DNA of 22,753 nt from Acholeplasmataceae bacterium UBA5617 (GCA_002424575.1 DIKN01000069.1:5129-27881); one strand, 5' to 3'; shown: positions 6,847-14,314, counted from the stretch's first letter. Translations and numbers: made by a program. The notes: generated from the sequence alone by a model not told the origin.

Positions 6847-9443
6847 GGCGTTTGACCTCCAAAGATACGCTGATAAAGAGCCATCAGCCAATCTAAAAAC
6901 CGATATAATGCATCTTTAATGGCATCAAAACGAATCCATTCTTTGAGGGTTTCAAGTTTTTCAGCAAATGAGATGCGGTTTAATAAATCTTGAATACTTT
7001 GTATCGGTTCTGTATTGACCACGTAGATTAATGCAACCAATCCACCTGCTAAAATCAAATAATTCATGATTTGATTAAATGACAAAAACCTAAATGTTAA
7101 TCCACGATGGTGTTCTTTGACAAATTGTCGCATCGCATCATGATCATGATGATCTTGCTTATAGCAGTATGGACAACTGATCAAGTGTTTAGGATAGTCA
7201 TGATATTCCGATTGTCTACACTTTGTGAGTTGAAAACGAAGACGGAATAGTGACCACATCCATGACCTTGGAGAAGGTCTTCTCACATCGGTAACATCTT
7301 TAATCATGAGGGCACGCTTCATGGTTTTTTGGTAGTGAAGGGGAAATATTTCGATCGGTTTTGTCTTTTCGTCGAGCTCGACACCGGTAAACATTTTTTT
7401 ATGGATAAAGATGTTCTTTTCTACAAAGTAACTGATGGGTTTAGCTGACTGTTTATGAGTCGCTTTGAAAGGGTGCTGATCTTGAAGAAGGGTATGGATG
7501 ATAACTGCGAGATGATAGCGAATCACTTGAGAACTCTTCGGATTGAAGACAACTTCTGGTGGAATGATTTCTTGAACTTCATCGATGATGTCATCGGTTT
7601 TTATGGGTGCATGGGATTTTTCGAACTCAAAAACAACCTTTGGGATTTCTGTTTTGAGTTCGATTGTTTTTTCTTCAACGACTTTAGGTTTCGTTGGTTT
7701 CGGATCGAAGGGTGAACGGATCAGTTCAAGATCACGCTTTCTTGCTTCTTCAAGTAAACGTTTCTTTTCGGCCTCTATTTTCGCTTTCTCATCCTCAATT
7801 TTTTTCAGATAAGCTTGATAACTTTGCATTGCGTAATATTCTTGTGGTAAATATTCTTCACGCTGAAAAGCCATCGGTTGATACGTACCATCTGAGGTTC
7901 CTAAGAGTACAAGATCGGGGATGTAAGGATTGAAGTGTTGATCGATGAATAGTTCCGATAATTCAACAGGAATCCCTTTTCGTTCAAGTTTGATGAAGAG
8001 TGTTGCAATCTTTTCAGCCATCAAAACTTTCGCTTTTTCAGTGATCTTAAGTTTACCAATACGATTGCCCTTAAGCAGATGATTCACACGATAGAGATGA
8101 GGGATGTGGTTGATGATATAACCGATGGTGACACCCTCTTTTTTAATCAATTGCTTAGGATAAATGAACACACGCTTAAGCGATCGATCATCATGTTCTT
8201 GATAGATGGTTTCGATGCGTTCATTCAGTTTATATTTTTCCATCATCTTTGAATCGAAAAAATAAGCGAGCTGTTTCCCTTTTTTTAAGGTATAGATTTT
8301 ACCTAAAATGGTTTCATCATAGACATTGTTTTCGTCGACGACCACAGGTTTTCGATCGGTATCATACGTGATGTATTTTTTGGAAATGGATTTAAAATAA
8401 TCAAGAAGATAATCATAATCTTTTGTTTGCTCACGCGCACAAATGGGACATTTTTGGAAATGATTGGGATAGAAATGTGTTTTATCTTTCTTACATTTTT
8501 TCAATGAATCTTTAAAGATTTTTAACTCTTTAACCCATGCATCAGCACTTGGACGATCGTTGTTGCTCAAGGCATGTTTCAAGAATGAACGATTAAAAAG
8601 TTCTTGAATCCCTTTGGGTAAGAAGCTATAAGGCATCGCGTTTTTTGGTGGAATGATGTTGGTCGAAAGATAATTATAGGGAAAAATTTCTTTTTCCATC
8701 GTATAGTTAATCGCGTTTCCATCAAACCCTAAAATGCCTTTGATACGCGCAGAAAAGGGATGGACACCGAACATCAGAATTTGGAAAATTAAAATAGCTA
8801 AACCATAATTATCGTGGTTAGGAATACGTTTGACTTCTTGAGTTTGTTTCTTTTTGGCTTCTAAGACTTCAGGCGCTGTGTAGTCTGGGGTAAAGACTTT
8901 ACAGTGGAAGAGTTTGTTTTCAGATGAAAACTGAAAAGAGTCAGTATCGACAACACCAATTTCAAATCCAGGATAAACGAAGAAATCCGAGGTGTTGATA
9001 TCACCGATGATTGTGTCATTTTGATGCAAGAATCCCATGACTTTCGCAAGATTAATGGCGATCACAACGCGGTCATAATAGGTAATGTTGGGAAACTTTG
9101 TCTTTTGAAGTCCTGGTGTGATGACATGGGATAATTGATTCTTAGCCTGAACCCTGCGCATCACATACCCACAAAACCGTTTATATTCATCGTAGACAAC
9201 AAAATTTGGCCATGCGATAATCGTTAACCCGTTATACTCCAAAAGACCAGGCTTCTTACTGACCATGGCTTTAATCTTTTGCTCGATATCAGGCATTCTT
9301 TCTAAAGCACGTTCGCTATAAATCTTGACCAAAATATTAGGATTTTTAGCAAGCTTAAAGACAGATCCTTCACCACCTGATCCGATCGGTTTCGTATCAT
9401 CGATTAAAATTTTGGATCCATCCTCAAGAAAGTATTTCTTCAT
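6843..9443 (-). CDS. Membrane-anchored YegI-like Ser/Thr kinase with second degenerate kinase unit
   Basis: An 866-residue protein. Residues 1-310 form a kinase domain: glycine loop GSGGEGSVF at 21-29, Lys40 in LVKIY, catalytic-loop GDINTSDFF with D148, and VDTDSFQF with D166/D168 in the DFG region. A finger follows with H323, H328, C332 and C335. Residues 375-540 and 635-740 look like a second copy of the kinase fold that has lost the key residues (AYFF replaces the VKIY Lys segment; ELSELFID replaces the GDIN loop). It is split by a charged coiled-coil/proline-rich insert at about 541-632. A second finger, H748-H753-C757-C760, has the same spacing as the first. One transmembrane helix lies at about 789-809, then an amphipathic tail. 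The start overlaps the phosphatase stop by ATGA. The vWA-PP2C-kinase set corresponds to E. coli YegL-YegK-YegI and the TerY-P triad. Confidence 0.9.
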   Translation of the reverse strand: MKKYFLEDGSKILIDDTKPIGSGGEGSVFKLAKNPNILVKIYSERALERMPDIEQKIKAMVSKKPGLLEYNGLTIIAWPNFVVYDEYKRFCGYVMRRVQAKNQLSHVITPGLQKTKFPNITYYDRVVIAINLAKVMGFLHQNDTIIGDINTSDFFVYPGFEIGVVDTDSFQFSSENKLFHCKVFTPDYTAPEVLEAKKKQTQEVKRIPNHDNYGLAILIFQILMFGVHPFSARIKGILGFDGNAINYTMEKEIFPYNYLSTNIIPPKNAMPYSFLPKGIQELFNRSFLKHALSNNDRPSADAWVKELKIFKDSLKKCKKDKTHFYPNHFQKCPICAREQTKDYDYLLDYFKSISKKYITYDTDRKPVVVDENNVYDETILGKIYTLKKGKQLAYFFDSKMMEKYKLNERIETIYQEHDDRSLKRVFIYPKQLIKKEGVTIGYIINHIPHLYRVNHLLKGNRIGKLKITEKAKVLMAEKIATLFIKLERKGIPVELSELFIDQHFNPYIPDLVLLGTSDGTYQPMAFQREEYLPQEYYAMQSYQAYLKKIEDEKAKIEAEKKRLLEEARKRDLELIRSPFDPKPTKPKVVEEKTIELKTEIPKVVFEFEKSHAPIKTDDIIDEVQEIIPPEVVFNPKSSQVIRYHLAVIIHTLLQDQHPFKATHKQSAKPISYFVEKNIFIHKKMFTGVELDEKTKPIEIFPLHYQKTMKRALMIKDVTDVRRPSPRSWMWSLFRLRFQLTKCRQSEYHDYPKHLISCPYCYKQDHHDHDAMRQFVKEHHRGLTFRFLSFNQIMNYLILAGGLVALIYVVNTEPIQSIQDLLNRISFAEKLETLKEWIRFDAIKDALYRFLDWLMALYQRIFGGQTP

Positions 9444-10192
9444 AAGTCCTCATGATAGATAAAGAGTAGCGTCTTATCATCATCAGTTTTTTTATTGATG
9501 CGATCAGACGATAAAAAGCGTTCAAGTGCTGCTTCAACATCCTTTTGATGAAAATTGGGATGAAGAAAAGCGTTAAAGAAAGGGTCATAAAAGAGATGAC
9601 TGACAGCTTTATCTCTAGAAGAGATACTTATCCCTTCAATCCCATCGGTCATTAAAGCAACCATCGGATACACGTGATCGAGTTTGGCATAGATGCCCTG
9701 TTCAATCGATGTGAGATCACAGACACTGAACGTAGCATTCGCATATTCACCGCGCTGTTGCTCGACCAAGACACGATAGATATCACCATGTTTCCCGATG
9801 GCACAACAGTCACCCACTTGACCATAAAACTGACGATCACCAAGGGTGATGAAAACCAGGAGTGTTGCATTCAAATCTTTGATGTGAAGTTCTCGCGCTG
9901 TCGCCTCAGCCCAAAGGGTATCGTGGGTTTGGATATACCCCTCTTTAATTAGGGTGAGGATGTCATCATCAGACAACTTTGGGTCTACATGTTCTTCAAG
10001 AAAATTCAAGATGAAAGAAGAAGCGACATCGCTTCCAATTTCTGCAGCTTTCGCACTCCCCATCCCGTCGCTTACAACCGCGATATACCCCCAATTACTG
10101 GGTAAAATGCGATACTTGTGCGCATCGTGACAGGGTGTTTCAGTTTTTAAGTGTGAGGTGCCAACAACCGATGCACCATAGACTTTAATCAA
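9440..10192 (-). CDS. PP2C-type protein phosphatase (YegK-like)
   Basis: A 250-residue stand-alone PP2C domain. Metal-binding motifs are visible in order: D23 in CHDAH, VSDGMGS with D42, GQVGDC with D128, LMTDGIE with D183, and TDDDKTLL with D238/D239. The only plausible start is TTG at 10192; the first motif is already at residue 23, and GAGGT lies about seven bases upstream. The gene begins two bases after the vWA stop and overlaps the kinase start by ATGA. It should remove phosphates placed by the kinase, making a reversible Ser/Thr phosphorylation switch. No membrane segment, so it is cytoplasmic. Confidence 0.92.
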   Translation of the reverse strand: MIKVYGASVVGTSHLKTETPCHDAHKYRILPSNWGYIAVVSDGMGSAKAAEIGSDVASSFILNFLEEHVDPKLSDDDILTLIKEGYIQTHDTLWAEATARELHIKDLNATLLVFITLGDRQFYGQVGDCCAIGKHGDIYRVLVEQQRGEYANATFSVCDLTSIEQGIYAKLDHVYPMVALMTDGIEGISISSRDKAVSHLFYDPFFNAFLHPNFHQKDVEAALERFLSSDRINKKTDDDKTLLFIYHEDL

Positions 10193-10194
10193 GA

Positions 10195-10893
10195 CTAAAC
10201 CTCAAATTCGAAGACATCATCACTGGGCTTTTCAAGTTTAATCGTATCACCAACGCGTGATGAAGAAACACTTGAAAGAGATGAAGATACCCATTGGAAG
10301 AGTTCTTTGAAATTGAGACCATTGAGTTTAAACACGCGATCTCTCGAACCTGCAATCTGTCTTAAGCGTTCAATGTTCGCATTTTCAACACCAATACCAA
10401 AGAAAATGACTTTTTTGGATTGAATGGCTTGTTGAAGCATGCTGGATGCTTCACTCACACTATCGGTAGGTTCACCATCGGTGATGACAAAAAGCCATGG
10501 ACGATAATACGAAATACCGGCTGTGCGATACTCATTTTTACGTGCTTCAATGTTCTTCAGTGCTGTCGTAATCGCTTCACCCATCGGTGTCATACCGTTG
10601 ACCGCAAGTGTTGGTGCTTGTGATTCAGAAACGGTAGCAAAATTTTGAAGTACAGATACCGTCTGACCAAATGAAATGACGGATAAATCAACACGCACAC
10701 TGGCGAGATCATCATCACGGAGTGCGGCATAAAGAGCATGGACACCTTCATTCAATTGATTGATGGGATTACCCGTCATCGAATACGATGTATCTAGAAG
10801 TAATACAACCGGACAACGGGGTTCTGGATTATCGAGTAATGCTTCATCCACGACCTCTTTCTCAAATTCAAAATCATTTTTAAAATCGTTCAT
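10195..10893 (-). CDS. von Willebrand factor A domain protein (YegL/TerY-like)
   Basis: A 232-residue vWA domain with an intact metal-ion-dependent adhesion site: DTSYS at 34-38, T102 in MTPMGEA, and D139 in ITDGEPTDS. A TTG at 10899 is in frame, but GAGGT is seven bases before the ATG at 10893 and only one base from the TTG, so the ATG is chosen. The last 25 residues are Ser-rich then acidic and may be a phosphorylated tail, which is inference. Proteins of this kind occur next to PP2C and YegI-like kinases, where the vWA domain is thought to act as a metal-dependent protein-binding scaffold. It lies 26 bases after the membrane-protein gene, in the same operon. Confidence 0.91.
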   Translation of the reverse strand: MNDFKNDFEFEKEVVDEALLDNPEPRCPVVLLLDTSYSMTGNPINQLNEGVHALYAALRDDDLASVRVDLSVISFGQTVSVLQNFATVSESQAPTLAVNGMTPMGEAITTALKNIEARKNEYRTAGISYYRPWLFVITDGEPTDSVSEASSMLQQAIQSKKVIFFGIGVENANIERLRQIAGSRDRVFKLNGLNFKELFQWVSSSLSSVSSSRVGDTIKLEKPSDDVFEFEV

Positions 10894-10919
10894 GTTCAAA
10901 CCTCTTTTCTATGTTTATT

Positions 10920-11615
10920 TTAGAGTATAAAAAGCAAGAATACAGCTAATATTAAAGCTCTTAAACTATATTTGGTTTTGATGTAGACGATAAAAGCTGC
11001 AAGCACATAGACAACCATCACACCCAATTGACCCCACTCGAAACCGAGCGGTGTATGACCTAATGCGAGACCATAAAGCCCTAATATCATGACATAACGT
11101 ATGACATAAGCCAACGAAAACGTCAACTTCATTTTGATCACTTGATAAAGATAAACAATCACACCTGTCAAATAAAGAACAAAAATCATGGTTGCTGCCA
11201 CATAAAGTCCATAAGTCGATAAAGGTAAAGATCTTGTGAAAACGGCATAATCGCCTTCTCCAAACAGATAACCAATCACCCCGTAATGTGATGGAAATTG
11301 AAGATAGAGACTTACTGCCTGGACGATTAAGACCATTCCTGCAGAAAAGATAAATACTTTAAAAAACCGTGGGAGATCTAAAACGGCGTGCCGTTTTCCC
11401 ACGGTGTAGTGAAAAAGATTTAAACTTAAAATGGCAAAAAAAACAATCTGAATGCCATAAAGAATATTCATCTGATAGAGGTTCGGTACGGTTTGTCCAA
11501 AAAACGTTTGATTCCATCTTACCTCATCAAAGAAAAGACGAAGGTAAAAGACGGTCCAAAGAATTGCCCCCAGAAGGATCTTATTGACATTTCCCACGAC
11601 AGGATTTTTCTGCAT
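10920..11615 (-). CDS. Multi-pass membrane protein, first gene of the kinase operon
   Basis: A 231-residue protein with about seven hydrophobic helices (roughly 11-30, 48-71, 84-107, 131-158, 168-188, 194-214 and 216-231). The short loops carry basic residues such as GKRHAV and KMK. I recognise no family and see no transporter or enzyme motif. The ATG follows GAGG by eight bases, and an extended -10 promoter lies upstream. As the first gene before the vWA, phosphatase and kinase genes, it may be the membrane sensor or the target of the phosphorylation system; this is inference from context. Confidence 0.78.
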   Translation of the reverse strand: MQKNPVVGNVNKILLGAILWTVFYLRLFFDEVRWNQTFFGQTVPNLYQMNILYGIQIVFFAILSLNLFHYTVGKRHAVLDLPRFFKVFIFSAGMVLIVQAVSLYLQFPSHYGVIGYLFGEGDYAVFTRSLPLSTYGLYVAATMIFVLYLTGVIVYLYQVIKMKLTFSLAYVIRYVMILGLYGLALGHTPLGFEWGQLGVMVVYVLAAFIVYIKTKYSLRALILAVFLLFIL

Positions 11616-11641
11616 GCCCTATCCCTCACCTTATTGTTCAT

Positions 11642-11650
11642 ATTATAACA
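11642..11650 (-). promoter_or_regulatory. Extended -10 promoter for the kinase/phosphatase operon
   Basis: On the minus strand this reads TGTTATAAT: a perfect TATAAT with the TGn extension. No good -35 is present at 17 bases, as is usual for extended -10 promoters. It lies about 27 bases upstream of the ATG at 11615. Confidence 0.7.
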
Positions 11651-11706
11651 TAAGAAGATAGGGTGCGTGTGTAAGACTTTGTCACTTTATGAAGAGAAAT
11701 CATCCC

Positions 11707-11735
11707 TTGTGAGAAGTCTTTCTTTTTAGTATAAT
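11707..11735 (+). promoter_or_regulatory. Sigma-70-type promoter of the RNA methyltransferase gene
   Basis: TTGTGA at 11707-11712, a 17-base spacer, and TATAAT at 11730-11735. The expected transcript start near 11742 leaves a leader of only about 14 bases, just enough for the ribosome binding site. It diverges from the kinase-operon promoter about 60 bases away. Confidence 0.78.
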
Positions 11736-11755
11736 GATGTCATGTGGAGGATACC

Positions 11756-12664
11756 ATGGAGCAACATGAACTGACCATATCAGAATTAAAGAAACGATTA
11801 TTGATGTCTTATCCAGAAGATGTTGTTTTAAAGATCTTTGAAGGTTATGAAAAGAAACGTGTTGTTTCACTTCGTATTAACCGTTTAAAAACAACACCTG
11901 AACATATTGATCAGGTGTTAGATGAACATCACATCGCCTTTGAAAAAGTATCTTGGTACGACGATGCACGCATCATCCATGCCCATGAGAGTGAACTCAT
12001 GAAGCTTGACATCTTTTCAAAGGGAGAGATTTATCTTCAAAACTTATCCTCGATGATCCCAGCGCTCATTTTAGATCCCAAACCTAAAACAGATGTATTG
12101 GATATGGCTGCAGCACCCGGTGGAAAGACCACACAAATAGCGGCTATCACCAACAATTTATGCCACTTAACAGCGTGTGAAACACACCCCATTCGTGCTG
12201 AAAGATTGAAATTTAACATCAACAGACTGGGTGCAAAAAATGTGACACTACTCATCCAAGATGCACGTAAATTAGATCCCTATTTCACATTTGATCAAAT
12301 ACTTCTCGATGCACCATGCACAGGAACAGGCACATTTGAAATGCTTTTCCCACAAACGTATCAAACGTTTTCCACAAAACTTCTTGATCATCTCATGCTT
12401 ACGCAAAAAGAACTTTTGAAAGCTGCACTTCGTATGCTAAAACCGGGGAAAACCATGATATATTCGACATGCTCCATCTTACCTGAGGAGAATGAAAAAC
12501 AGGTTGAGATGATACTTAAAACGGGTCAAGCTGAACTCATACCCATCGATGAATCATGGTTTAACCAAATTCCAATTCTACCCACAAGACTCCCGGGAAC
12601 TTTACTTATACCACCCAATGAATTCTTCGAAGGCTTCTTCGTTGCAAAACTTAAGAAAAAATAA
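11756..12664 (+). CDS. RsmB/RsmF-type RNA (cytosine-5) methyltransferase
   Basis: A 302-residue NOL1/NOP2/Sun-family enzyme that uses S-adenosylmethionine to methylate C5 of cytosine in rRNA or tRNA. Motifs in order: MAAAPGGKTTQ (SAM-binding motif I), DARKLD, LLDAPCTGTG (motif IV with its Cys) and YSTCSILPEENE (motif VI with the catalytic Cys). GTG at 11744 is in frame but lies within the ribosome binding site; GTGGAGG ends five bases before the ATG at 11756, so that start is used. It lacks the N-terminal NusB-like domain of RsmB and the long C-terminal extension of RsmF, so it is a compact form. Which RNA position it modifies cannot be decided. It is a single-gene unit ended by a bidirectional terminator. 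Confidence 0.92.
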   Translation: MEQHELTISELKKRLLMSYPEDVVLKIFEGYEKKRVVSLRINRLKTTPEHIDQVLDEHHIAFEKVSWYDDARIIHAHESELMKLDIFSKGEIYLQNLSSMIPALILDPKPKTDVLDMAAAPGGKTTQIAAITNNLCHLTACETHPIRAERLKFNINRLGAKNVTLLIQDARKLDPYFTFDQILLDAPCTGTGTFEMLFPQTYQTFSTKLLDHLMLTQKELLKAALRMLKPGKTMIYSTCSILPEENEKQVEMILKTGQAELIPIDESWFNQIPILPTRLPGTLLIPPNEFFEGFFVAKLKKK

Positions 12665-12706
12665 AAATAGGTCAACCTAAGCAACCGCTTAAGTCGACCT
12701 TTATTT
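12663..12706. terminator. Bidirectional terminator between convergent genes
   Basis: A stem of 14 positions (AGGTCAACCTAAGC at 12669-12682 and GCTTAAGTCGACCT at 12687-12700) with the loop AACC, flanked by A- and T-rich runs. The two non-Watson-Crick positions are A-C and C-A on the plus strand but become U-G wobbles in the minus-strand RNA. It therefore seems optimised for the HAAS-protein transcript while also serving the methyltransferase gene. Confidence 0.85.
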
Positions 12707-13491
12707 TACGCGTTTTCAATAATGGCTGTGATAGGAATGAGCAGGAAAGCTAACCAAGAGATATGAAACATGCCAAAGAAGAAACCGACTGAAAAGAAGA
12801 TGATAACTGCAATGAAAGGCATCAGTGCTGTTAGTCTAAACTTATCAAAGAGGAGAATGGCAGAAACAGGAATCAATAAGAAAACTTGCCATGCCCAAGC
12901 CCAACCCCCTAATCCAAAGCCTAAAGCTAGAAATAAACCAATCGCTAAGATTACAAACATCACCATAGTGATCGCCTTTTTACGTTCAAGACCTTCAAGA
13001 CGACCAAACGTGAAATTGATTTCACCAAGAATTAACCCCATAGCAACCGGGAGTAAGAAACCTATAGCGCCATAGCCCCATGCCTGTTGTTCGTAACCCA
13101 TGTAAAGATAAAATGCAATGGCAATCAAGAAACTCAATTCATAGAGAACGACCTTAACGATATTCTTTCCTTTTAAAATGCCTAGCATTGGGATGATGAA
13201 GAACACAAGCCAACCTGGGTTCCATAAGTTATAGGCGAATCCCAATATTAAGAATGCAACCACAGCAATAAATGGTGATAGAGCAACAGGTAAATCCTTC
13301 AAGGGTGTATGAAGTAGAATGGCAATCACAGGTATTGACAAGAAGACAAGCCAACCGGGATGCCATAACTGGAATCCCCAACCGAGAATGAGGAAAATAA
13401 TGACTGACAAGAAAGGCATTAAAGCGACTACACCATCTTTTAGTCGTGTCTGTAAAAGAATTGCTGACATCGGAATCGCTAAGAATACCAA
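12706..13491 (-). pseudogene. C-terminal part of HAAS-domain repeat membrane protein, downstream of an in-frame TGA
   Basis: The 261 codons after the TGA at 13492-13494 continue in the same frame as the HAAS-domain gene and complete its interrupted first repeat. The translated region contains one half and five full units of about 47 residues, each with a pattern of P-F-I-x-V-I-I-F-F...LGF...W-H-P-G-W-L-V-F-L-x-I-P...A-I-L-L. Each unit is two hydrophobic helices, so some ten to eleven transmembrane segments lie here. The later units diverge and lose the WHPGW motif. A TTG directly after the stop could restart translation, but I see no ribosome binding site before it. It is either a recent nonsense pseudogene or one gene read through a UGA; the intact reading frame argues that any loss is recent. 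Confidence 0.7.
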
Positions 13492-13800
13492 TCAACCGGG
13501 ATGCCATAAATTTTCATAGAAACCTAAAACAAAGAAAATGATTAAACTGATGAAAGGCATGACGGCAATAATCTTTGTTTTAATATTTTTTTCTTTCTTG
13601 AGTTGAAGTGTATCGATTAAATCATGAGCAACTTCTTTCGGTTCACCGAGCATTTGCCAAACTTCATCATCGGTCTTTCCTGATGCTTTTGCATCCTCAT
13701 AGAGCTGATCGTAATCGCTCAAAACTTCATCGAGATCTTTTTCGCTTGCTCGATGTTCTTGAAGTGCAGCTTTTAGTGCATTCAAATAACTAGCTTTCAT
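13492..13800 (-). CDS. HAAS-domain (DUF1700-like) protein, truncated by TGA within its first membrane repeat
   Basis: As written the gene encodes 102 residues. Residues 1-65 are a HAAS/DUF1700-like helical domain, with the usual pattern of Y-L-x-x-L, a D-Y-D-x-x-Y-E-D segment and W-x-x-L-G-x-P-x-x-V-A. Such domains are typically encoded directly after a PadR-family regulator and fused to membrane segments. Residues 74-102 start a two-helix membrane repeat that stops at WHPG; the next codon is TGA where the second repeat has TGG. The ATG has AGGAGGT seven bases upstream and overlaps the PadR gene by 11 bases. Intact, the protein would have 364 residues. By analogy with PadR-HAAS pairs the soluble domain may link membrane state to PadR; this is inference. 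Confidence 0.82.
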   Translation of the reverse strand: MKASYLNALKAALQEHRASEKDLDEVLSDYDQLYEDAKASGKTDDEVWQMLGEPKEVAHDLIDTLQLKKEKNIKTKIIAVMPFISLIIFFVLGFYENLWHPG

Positions 13801-14113
13801 GCTTACTACCTCCTAATAATTTAAAGACGCCTTCTAAGAAAGAACGCCACTCGGTTTCATACTCTGTGAGTTTACTTTTCCCGAGTCTGGTCATACGATA
13901 ATACTTACGCGGTGCACCGATATTGGTTTGTTCCATATAGGTTTCAAACAATCCTTGACCCGTGAGTCTTCTTAAAATTGGATAGACCGTGTTTTCATTG
14001 ACATCAATCTCTTGGGATAACGTATCGATCACTTCAAATCCATACATATCCTTGGTGGAAAGGATGGATAGAATGCACATTTCTACAATCCCTTTTTTAA
14101 ATTGCGTGTTCAT
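13790..14113 (-). CDS. PadR-family transcriptional repressor
   Basis: A 107-residue winged-helix protein of the short PadR class. The signature runs from FKKGIVEMCILSIL through MYGFEVIDTLS, then NTVYPILRRLTGQGL, and GAPRKYYRMTRLGK, the wing. The C-terminal helix (about 85-107) should give the dimer. AAGGAGG is five bases before the ATG. Proteins of this class repress their own operon by binding inverted repeats near the promoter, and an inverted repeat is found here at 14134-14167. The downstream HAAS-domain gene overlaps it by 11 bases. The inducing signal is unknown. Confidence 0.93.
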   Translation of the reverse strand: MNTQFKKGIVEMCILSILSTKDMYGFEVIDTLSQEIDVNENTVYPILRRLTGQGLFETYMEQTNIGAPRKYYRMTRLGKSKLTEYETEWRSFLEGVFKLLGGSKHES

Positions 14114-14133
14114 GTGATCCTCCTTACTGTGTC

Positions 14134-14174
14134 TTGCACACTACTAGAATACACCAGTCCTGTGCAAAACACAA
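14134..14174 (-). promoter_or_regulatory. padR promoter with overlapping inverted repeat (candidate PadR operator)
   Basis: On the minus strand a -35 TTGTGT (14169-14174), a 17-base spacer and a -10 TATTCT (14146-14151). The arms TTGCACA (14134-14140) and TGTGCAA (14161-14167) form a 7-bp inverted repeat with a 20-base gap that brackets the -10. The position fits autorepression by the PadR protein. Confidence 0.55.
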
Positions 14175-14212
14175 TACCCAAAATGAAAAAAATGAAAAAA
14201 TGTGGGGTGTAC

Positions 14213-14240
14213 TTGTTTTTTTTAACATAAATGTGATACT
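14213..14240 (+). promoter_or_regulatory. Candidate promoter of the aromatic operon leader
   Basis: TTGTTT at 14213-14218, a 16-base spacer and GATACT at 14235-14240 with a TGn extension before it. It lies about 30 bases upstream of the leader peptide ATG. The match is moderate and other registers in this AT-rich stretch are possible. Confidence 0.45.
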
Positions 14241-14269
14241 CTATATCCAAACAAAGAAAGGTGATTTCA

Positions 14270-14314
14270 ATGTTTAGATCGAATAAGGCTGGTTATTATT
14301 ATTATACGTCTTAA
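14270..14314 (+). CDS. Tyr-rich leader peptide of the aromatic operon (MFRSNKAGYYYYTS)
   Basis: A 14-codon reading frame with AAAGGTGA five bases before its ATG and four consecutive TAT (Tyr) codons at 14294-14305, ending in TAA. It lies 121 bases before aroF, upstream of a hairpin overlapping its stop and an intrinsic terminator. A run of codons for the end product just before alternative hairpins is the mark of ribosome-mediated attenuation, as in the trp, his and phe leaders of enterobacteria. Since the second operon gene is tyrA, stalling at scarce Tyr-tRNA would be the signal. This is a strong structural inference without expression data. Confidence 0.8.
   Translation: MFRSNKAGYYYYTS

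Noticed and set aside
7455..7933. Plus-strand frames opposite the kinase gene
   Set aside because: Phe- and Ser-rich products arising from the Lys/Glu-rich coiled-coil codons on the other strand.
12770..13519. Long plus-strand reading frames opposite the HAAS repeat gene
   Set aside because: They mirror the repeats of the minus-strand gene, have Lys/Pro-rich low-complexity products and lack ribosome binding sites.
12706..13800. UGA read as Trp as a genome-wide code (Mycoplasma-type)
   Set aside because: Trp is encoded by TGG throughout, and TGA is the natural stop of aroF, aroB, aroA, aroE, the PP2C gene, the kinase and others, so reassignment does not fit.
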